Source of the DNA: Muribaculaceae bacterium
Lineage (GTDB): Bacteria > Bacteroidota > Bacteroidia > Bacteroidales > Muribaculaceae
DNA length: 29,020 bases
NCBI GenBank assembly: GCA_009775375.1
Contig: VSPO01000034.1
Coordinates: forward strand, 1 to 29,020
Direction: 5' to 3'
The notes below the pieces were generated by a model. That model was not told the origin of the DNA and did no database searches. It saw only the letters and a program-made list of their open reading frames with translations. Made by a program: the position numbers and the translations under genes. Shown piece after piece: positions 23,450 through 29,020 of this stretch; within the stretch, counting starts at the first letter, position 1; each line of letters starts with the position of its first letter.

Positions 23450-25435
23450 ATGACAACATATTCACAAGACAAAACAGAATCCGACCGGAGAGTGCTCGAA
23501 CTGCTGTCGCAGAATTTCGGCAACATATCGACCGCTGCCACGGAAATAATCAACCTTGAGGCAATCCTCAATCTCCCGAAAGGCACCGAACATTTCATCG
23601 CCGACATACACGGGGAATCAGAGGCCTTCCGCCATATCCTAAAAAACGCCTCCGGCAATATCAAGAGAAAAGTGAACGAAATCTTCTCCACAAGTCTGCG
23701 TGAGGACGACATCCGCCAACTCTGTTCGCTGATATACTATCCGGAGAGGAAACTCGCCCTTATCCGCTCCACAGAAAAGGACCTTGAGAACTTTTATCAG
23801 ATCACGCTTCACCAGCTGATAAAGGTGCTTCAATCCGTCTCTTCCAAGTATTCGCGTTCGAAGGTGAGGAAAAGCCTTCCGTCAGAATTCGCGTATATAA
23901 TCGAGGAGCTCCTCCACGAATCGCCATCTGAGGAGAACAAGCAGCCCTACTACAACCGCATCATCGAATCCATCATCTCGACGGGGCAAGCGGAAGTGTT
24001 TATCAGAGCCATCTCCCACGTCATCCAGCATCTCAGCATCGACCAGCTTCACCTGCTCGGCGATATCTACGACCGTGGAGACGGAGCCCATCTCGTGCTC
24101 GACACCCTCCTATCGTATCGCGACTTCGACATCCAATGGGGCAACCACGACGTGCTCTGGATGGGCGCAGCCTGCGGCAACGAGGCGTGCATAGCCAACG
24201 TGCTGCGCATATCTCTCCGATATGGCAACATGACCACGCTGGAGGACGGCTACGGCATAAATCTCGTCCCGCTCGCCACTTTCGCCATGGAGAAATATGG
24301 CGACGACCCTTGCGACATTTTCATGCCGAAAGACAATTCCGACGAAGAGCCCCTTTCCGACAAAAACCGCCGACTCATCGCCAAGATGCACAAGGCAATA
24401 GCCATAATCCAGTTTAAGCTTGAGGGGCAAATAATCGAGCGACACCCGGAATGGAACATGGGAGAAAGGCGATTGCTTCATCTCATCGACCTTAAGGACT
24501 CTACTATAAAACTTAACGGGAAAACCTATCCCCTTAAGGACTCCAATCTGCCGACCCTAAACCCCTCGGATCCTTACGCACTGACGGAGGAGGAGAAAGT
24601 CCTGATGGAGAAGCTGACGCATTCTTTCCTGGTCAGCGACAAGCTAAAGAGCCATATCTCCATATTTTATTCCCACGGCAGCCTATACGCCGTGCATAAT
24701 TCCAACCTTCTGTTTCATGCCTCAATGCCGCTCAATGAAGACGGCACGCTAAAGGACGTAGCCGTCAATGGCAAACCCTACCACGGCAAGGAGCTTCTCC
24801 AGCAGATAGAGTTGCTGATGCGATCGGCCGTCAATTCCGACACGCCGGATCAGGAGCGGAAGAATGCCGTGGATTACTACCTATACGCATGGTGCGGACC
24901 CGACTCCCCGCTTTTCGACAAGGCGAGGATGACCACTTTCGAACGCTATTTCATAGCCAACAAGGAGACGCATCAGGAGGAGAAAGGATGGTATTATCAT
25001 CTTCGCGACAATGAGGAGATTTGCGATATGATTCTCGATGCCTTCGGCGTCTTCGGCGAGCATCGCCACATCATCAACGGCCACGTGCCGGTGATGGTAG
25101 GGAGCGGAGAGAATCCCGTGAAGGCCAACGGCAAGCTGATGGTCATCGACGGAGGCTTTTCGAAAGCCTACCACGACACGACGGGCATCGCCGGCTATAC
25201 ACTCGTCTACCACAGCCGGGGATTTGAGCTCGTGCAGCACGAGCCGTTCACATCGGCGGAAGAGGCCGTGAAGAACGGCACGGATATCATCTCCACCAAC
25301 CGATTGGTGGAACTCAGCTCCCATCGTATGCGTGTGCGCGACACGGACCGGGGGCGCGAACTTCTCGGCCAAATTGAAGAGCTTCGTGAACTCCTTTACG
25401 CCTATCGTCGCGGCCTCATCAAAGAACGCAAATAA
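23450..25435 (+). CDS. fbp: Class III fructose-1,6-bisphosphatase
   Basis: A 661-residue enzyme of the large FBPase III class, found in Bacillota and Bacteroidota. It has a metallophosphoesterase core with ADIHGES (51-57), LLGDIYDRGDG (202-212) and WGNHDV (230-235), the conserved metal-binding Asp, His and Asn residues, and a later NGHVPV. It hydrolyses fructose 1,6-bisphosphate to fructose 6-phosphate in gluconeogenesis, feeding hexose phosphates toward nucleotide sugars. The start is only 4 bp after the epimerase stop, so the two are probably co-transcribed. It ends at a strong terminator. Length and motifs are complete. Confidence 0.94.
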   Translation: MTTYSQDKTESDRRVLELLSQNFGNISTAATEIINLEAILNLPKGTEHFIADIHGESEAFRHILKNASGNIKRKVNEIFSTSLREDDIRQLCSLIYYPERKLALIRSTEKDLENFYQITLHQLIKVLQSVSSKYSRSKVRKSLPSEFAYIIEELLHESPSEENKQPYYNRIIESIISTGQAEVFIRAISHVIQHLSIDQLHLLGDIYDRGDGAHLVLDTLLSYRDFDIQWGNHDVLWMGAACGNEACIANVLRISLRYGNMTTLEDGYGINLVPLATFAMEKYGDDPCDIFMPKDNSDEEPLSDKNRRLIAKMHKAIAIIQFKLEGQIIERHPEWNMGERRLLHLIDLKDSTIKLNGKTYPLKDSNLPTLNPSDPYALTEEEKVLMEKLTHSFLVSDKLKSHISIFYSHGSLYAVHNSNLLFHASMPLNEDGTLKDVAVNGKPYHGKELLQQIELLMRSAVNSDTPDQERKNAVDYYLYAWCGPDSPLFDKARMTTFERYFIANKETHQEEKGWYYHLRDNEEICDMILDAFGVFGEHRHIINGHVPVMVGSGENPVKANGKLMVIDGGFSKAYHDTTGIAGYTLVYHSRGFELVQHEPFTSAEEAVKNGTDIISTNRLVELSSHRMRVRDTDRGRELLGQIEELRELLYAYRRGLIKERK

Positions 25436-25479
25436 TCCGGCCGATTGTCGCGAAATCCCGAAACCGACGAAAAAAAGCA

Positions 25480-25520
25480 AGGGCTGACAGAAAGCAATTT
25501 TTCTGTCAGCCCTGTTTTTT
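25480..25520. terminator. Terminator between fbp and prfB
   Basis: A 14-bp stem, AGGGCTGACAGAAA (25480-25493), pairs with 25500-25513 across a 6-nt loop and is followed by GTTTTTT. An A-run lies on the left (25471-25476), so it can also end the convergent leftward prfB transcript. Confidence 0.92.
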
Positions 25521-25560
25521 CTCCTATTTGAGGGGGGGGGTAAGTGCGTCGAATTGCAGC

Positions 25561-26682
25561 TTATTCGGGAGCGTCGGTAGCGGCAAACTCCATGAGATAG
25601 GCCTTGATGAAGGCATCGATATCGCCATCCATCACGCCACCGACATCGGAGGTCTGATAATTCGTGCGATGATCCTTCACTCGGCGGTCGTCGAAGACGT
25701 AGCTGCGAATCTGGCTGCCCCATTCTATCTTTTTCTTTCCTGCCTCTATCTTTGCCTGCTCCTCCATGCGATGGTTGAGCTCTTTTTCATAGAGTATCGA
25801 ACGGAGCTGGCGCATGGCGTTCTCCTTGTTCTTAGGCTGGTCGCGGGTCTCGGTGTTCTCGATAAGGATCTCCTCCTCCTCCCCCGTGTATGGGTCTTTG
25901 TACTGATAGCGCAGACGCACTCCTGATTCCACCTTATTGACGTTCTGACCGCCGGCGCCACCGGAACGGAACGTATCCCACGACACTTTCGCCGTCTCCA
26001 CGTTTATCTCGATGGTATCGTCGACAAGGGGCGTCACGAAGACCGATGCAAACGAGGTCATCCTCTTTCCCTGGGCATTGTAGGGGCTGACCCTGACAAG
26101 ACGGTGGACACCGTTCTCGCTCTTCAGGAAACCATACGCATAATCCCCTTCGATGTTGATGGTGACCGACTTTATTCCGGCATCGTCGCCTTCAAGCAGC
26201 TGGGCTATGGAAGTCTTGTAGCCATGCTTTTCGGCATATCTCAAATATAGGCGCATGAGCATCTGGGCCCAGTCCTGGCTTTCAGTGCCGCCGGCCCCGG
26301 AATTAATCTTGAGCACAACGCCAAGCTTGTCTTCCTCACGGCGGAGCATGTTGCGAAGCTCAAGACGCTCAAGGGTCTCCATGACCTTGGCATACTGGGC
26401 ATCGACCTCCTCCTCGGTCACGAGCTCCTCTTTCACGAAATCAAAGGCAAGAGCCAGCTCCTCCACATGCTTTTCAAGCTCCGTATAGGAGTCGATCCAA
26501 AAGTGAAGTCCTTTGATTTTTCTCATCTGGGCCTCCGCCTTGTCGCGGTCTTCCCAGAAATCGGCCACGTGGGTGCGCAGCTCCTCCTCTTCCACTTCTA
26601 TTTTCTTATTCTCGATGTCGAGATATCTTTTGAGCGCTTCCATGCGCTCCGTAGCCTCTTTCAGTTGTTCCTGTGTGATCAT
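25561..26682 (-). CDS. prfB: Peptide chain release factor 2
   Basis: A 373-residue class I release factor that ends translation at UGA and UAA. The peptidyl-tRNA hydrolysis motif is GGQ at 244-246 (SGGAGGQNVNKVES). The codon-recognition tripeptide, SPF in Escherichia coli RF2, reads SPY here (199-201, in VRVSPYNAQGKRMTSF). The RF2 identity also rests on the N-terminal EALKRYLDIENKK segment. Many bacteria control RF2 through a programmed +1 frameshift at CUU-UGA after this Tyr-Leu; here the bases read TAT CTC GAC, so the gene is a single uninterrupted frame. It converges on fbp. Confidence 0.95.
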   Translation of the reverse strand: MITQEQLKEATERMEALKRYLDIENKKIEVEEEELRTHVADFWEDRDKAEAQMRKIKGLHFWIDSYTELEKHVEELALAFDFVKEELVTEEEVDAQYAKVMETLERLELRNMLRREEDKLGVVLKINSGAGGTESQDWAQMLMRLYLRYAEKHGYKTSIAQLLEGDDAGIKSVTINIEGDYAYGFLKSENGVHRLVRVSPYNAQGKRMTSFASVFVTPLVDDTIEINVETAKVSWDTFRSGGAGGQNVNKVESGVRLRYQYKDPYTGEEEEILIENTETRDQPKNKENAMRQLRSILYEKELNHRMEEQAKIEAGKKKIEWGSQIRSYVFDDRRVKDHRTNYQTSDVGGVMDGDIDAFIKAYLMEFAATDAPE

Positions 26683-26801
26683 TATCGGTCAGTTGTCGGT
26701 TGTAAGAGTGTGTTTGCGGCCCGTCGGTCTGCATCCGCATCCACGGCCCATATCCATATAACGTAGCATTGCGGGGAAATAGTCTATAATGGCACGATTC
26801 T

Positions 26802-28619
26802 TCAATATGCGTACATCTCCTCTATCTCCTTGGCATAACGTTTGGCCACAATCGGACGACGCACCTTCATGGTGTTGGTCACTTCCCCATGCATTATCGA
26901 GAAATGGTTGGGAAGAAGCGTGATTCGCTTTATCTTCTCGTAAGAGGCCACGTCTTTTTGCACTTCATCAATCTGCGACATCATGAAATCGACCACGGCC
27001 TTATCCTTGACAAATCTCGGAGTGTCGGAGTAATCCATTCCGCGCTCCTCCGCCCATTTGCGAAGCTGGGAAAGGTTGGGCACAACAAGAGCCGTGACAA
27101 ACTTACGTTGGTCGCCGATTACGGCCACCTCGTCGATATATTTGTTTTCCGCCAGACGGCTCTCAAGCATCTGCGGGGCAATGTATTTGCCGTTGGAGGT
27201 CTTGAAAAGGTCCTTCACCCTTTCCGTCAGGACGAGCGCCCCGTTTTTGGTGAAATACCCTGCGTCGCCGGTGCGGAAGAAGCCGTCGGCAGTGAAAGCC
27301 TCTTCATTGGCCTTGTCGTTCTTGTAATATCCGGGGGTCACAGTCGGACCTTTCACGAGAATCTCACCGTTCTTGTCAATTTTCACCTGAAGTCCGGGCA
27401 AAGGGATTCCGACCGTGCCTATCTCATAATCCACCGGGGGATAGAAGCTGACCGTGGCCGTTGTCTCGCTCAGTCCGTAGCCGATCACGACCTCTATTCC
27501 GACCGACCGCATAAATTCCACTATGCGGTCGCTCAAAGGAGCTCCGGCCGTAGGGAACATATTGGGGTTGGGAATGCCAATGGCGTGCTTGAGCTTGCTG
27601 AATATTTTTTTGTTCCAGAACTGATACTCCTTCTCCACGAACCAGGGCACTTTCTTGCCGATCCGGAGATAGTCGAGGTTTCTGCGCTTTCCGGTATTCA
27701 ATGCGCGGGCCACCATCATGCGCTGAATCTTTCCCATTCCGGCTATTTTCTCCTTAACTCCGGCGTAGACTTTCTCCCAGAAACGCGGCACGCAGCACAT
27801 TATATTGGGATGGACCGTATGGATCGTGTCCTGGATGATTCTGGGGTCATAGTTTACCGCTATGGCAATTCCCTTCGACAGGCAGAAATAGCACCATGCC
27901 TTCTCCAGAATGTGGCTCATTGGGAGGAACGACATGGAGAGGTCGGTGTCGCTGACCTGCTTGAGCAGCATGAGGTGCTTCTCAATGGCGGCGTCGTAGT
28001 TGGAGTGGGTGATGCAGACTCCCTTGGGCTCGCCGGTCGTGCCGGAGGTATAGATAAGGGTGGCCATATCTTCGGGCAGTCCCGCCTCCATGCGCCGGGA
28101 CACTTCATCGGCAATTTCCTTAGTGGCCTCCATGCCATACCTTACGAAATCGTCCCAAAATACGGTCACGTCATCATCCTCTTCCAATTCAATCTGGTCG
28201 TTTTTGAAGATGACTATCTTCTTTATATCATCCTTATGCCGTTTCCAATAATTGTAGGCAAGGGGGTATTGGTGGGAGTCGCCGACAAAAATCACGCTCG
28301 CGCCGCCGTTGGAGACGATGAAATCAAACTGTTCCTGCGAGGAGCTGGAATAGAGCGGGATGGAGACAAGTCTGTTTTGGAATGCCCCGAGTTCGGTGAT
28401 AAGGATTTGGGGGGTGTTGGGCGAACATATCGCGATTGTGTCTTTCTCAATAAGACCAAGACGGGCAAGGGCTTTTCCCGCCACGTCTACCTGCACCTTG
28501 AATTCCTTCCACGATGTAGGCTGCCATTCTCCGTCTTTGCGCCAGCAGAAACGATAGGCCTCCCGGTCGCCGTATTTCAACGCCTGGGTCCGGATTATAT
28601 CTACTAATCTATTTGCCAT
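26802..28619 (-). CDS. Long-chain fatty acid-CoA ligase (AMP-binding)
   Basis: A 605-residue ANL-superfamily ligase that activates long-chain fatty acids to acyl-CoA through an acyl-adenylate. Motifs in order: the P-loop YTSGTTGEPKG (190-200), GYGLSETTATVSFYPP (adenine-binding A5 region), and GDAGYFTKNGALVLTERVKD with GKYIAPQMLE. The C-terminal catalytic lysine is probably that in TNTMKVRR. It resembles the FadD15-like long-chain branch in length and in the SIPLYSSSSQEQ segment. It stands alone between prfB and the divergent secreted-protein gene. A -7 box TAACTTTG (minus strand, 28660-28667) lies about 40 bp before the start, without a matching -33 element. Confidence 0.92.
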   Translation of the reverse strand: MANRLVDIIRTQALKYGDREAYRFCWRKDGEWQPTSWKEFKVQVDVAGKALARLGLIEKDTIAICSPNTPQILITELGAFQNRLVSIPLYSSSSQEQFDFIVSNGGASVIFVGDSHQYPLAYNYWKRHKDDIKKIVIFKNDQIELEEDDDVTVFWDDFVRYGMEATKEIADEVSRRMEAGLPEDMATLIYTSGTTGEPKGVCITHSNYDAAIEKHLMLLKQVSDTDLSMSFLPMSHILEKAWCYFCLSKGIAIAVNYDPRIIQDTIHTVHPNIMCCVPRFWEKVYAGVKEKIAGMGKIQRMMVARALNTGKRRNLDYLRIGKKVPWFVEKEYQFWNKKIFSKLKHAIGIPNPNMFPTAGAPLSDRIVEFMRSVGIEVVIGYGLSETTATVSFYPPVDYEIGTVGIPLPGLQVKIDKNGEILVKGPTVTPGYYKNDKANEEAFTADGFFRTGDAGYFTKNGALVLTERVKDLFKTSNGKYIAPQMLESRLAENKYIDEVAVIGDQRKFVTALVVPNLSQLRKWAEERGMDYSDTPRFVKDKAVVDFMMSQIDEVQKDVASYEKIKRITLLPNHFSIMHGEVTNTMKVRRPIVAKRYAKEIEEMYAY

Positions 28620-28944
28620 GATTCATTTGATTTTCACGTTATAACGCGAAAAGCCGCCACAAAGTTAACTCTTTTTTATGATTCCACCCTTATACCTGCA
28701 CAACAAACGCCCCATTGTGCAACCCGCTGTCATATCATCGCATCAAAACCTGTCGTAAGGGGGAAAACTCCGGCAATCAAAAGAATGTGTGTTTAAAGGT
28801 GCGGACTTTCTTCATTTTTTAGATCCATTTTGGAGAACAGCTGTTTTTTTTTGCAATACAGTCGATAAATATCGAAATTTTTGTCTATTTTTGCAAGGTG
28901 GATTATTCATATCCACAAACCTTATCAAAAATCTAAAGCTCAAC
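28620..28944. other. Divergent intergenic region at the right end
   Basis: It separates the leftward acyl-CoA ligase from the rightward exported-protein gene. Two -7-like boxes are seen, TAACTTTG on the minus strand (28667-28660) and TATTTTTG on the plus strand (28886-28893, about 50 bp before the ATG at 28945). Neither has TTTG at 19-21 bp upstream. No RNA gene, repeat or other reading frame of note is visible. Confidence 0.5.
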
Positions 28945-29020
28945 ATGAAACGCATCCTGACCATTTTATTGACCATATTGGTCATGTATGTCCCGGTCTA
29001 TGCAGACCAGGTCAGCTACG
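28945..29020 (+). CDS. Exported protein, 5' end only
   Basis: Twenty-five codons are present before the window ends. The product begins MKRILTILLT and has a hydrophobic core and a V-Y-A cleavage site near residue 20, followed by DQVSY, which is a standard Sec signal peptide. The TATTTTTG box at 28886-28893 may be its -7 element. Family and function cannot be judged from so short a piece. Confidence 0.65.
   Translation, partial: MKRILTILLTILVMYVPVYADQVSY

Noticed and set aside
26889..28607. A 572-codon open frame on the plus strand opposite the acyl-CoA ligase
   Set aside because: It is the antisense shadow of a well-supported ligase gene, has no family features, and follows from the codon usage of the real gene.

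Overview
The window looks like a chromosomal segment of a member of the Bacteroidota, most likely order Bacteroidales. The evidence is a DUF4831 protein, a class III fructose-1,6-bisphosphatase, a Bacteroidota-style Wza/Wzc/CpsB/Wzi surface-polysaccharide set, weak or absent Shine-Dalgarno sequences, and promoters of the Bacteroides type (TTTG, about 20 bp, TAnnTTTG). A narrower placement such as Muribaculaceae is a guess. I see no rRNA, tRNA, CRISPR array or intact insertion sequence.

Bases 1-2576 are an accessory strip read leftward. It holds TfoX-N, a 4-oxalocrotonate-type tautomerase, a GNAT acetyltransferase and a GrpB-GNAT fusion cut by the window edge, in a tight row. Behind them lies debris: a 165-bp palindromic element, a frameshifted chimera of a zinc-ribbon protein with the C-terminal half of a YciI-like protein, and a short Sel1-repeat tail.

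Bases 2577-7203 carry a leftward housekeeping unit: nnr (NAD(P)HX repair), a DUF4831 protein, xseA and xseB (exonuclease VII). It is driven by a consensus-like promoter at 7024-7055, back to back with an equally good promoter for fba (class II fructose-bisphosphate aldolase). fba ends at a symmetric terminator.

Bases 8298-23445 are a surface-polysaccharide locus. Central rightward genes encode a Wzx-type flippase, an EpsG-like polymerase (visibly AT-richer), a GT2 and a GT4. A second GT4 lies leftward at the left edge. A convergent leftward set encodes the outer-membrane export lipoprotein (Wza/SLBB), the Wzc tyrosine autokinase and a CpsB-type phosphatase. A Wzi-like protein with a lipocalin-like lipoprotein, an SDR and a UDP-glucuronate-epimerase-like enzyme follow. 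No initiating sugar-phosphate transferase is present, so chain initiation must be encoded elsewhere. A 200-bp MITE-like element sits between wza and wzi, apparently inside the wzi leader. A truncated GNAT gene lies beside cpsB.

Bases 23450-29020 return to core metabolism: fbp (class III, 4 bp behind the epimerase), then leftward prfB (RF2, without the programmed frameshift) and a long-chain acyl-CoA ligase. The 5' end of a secreted protein gene runs off the right edge. Novelty is concentrated in the debris and small palindromic elements; I found no clear new multi-gene system.
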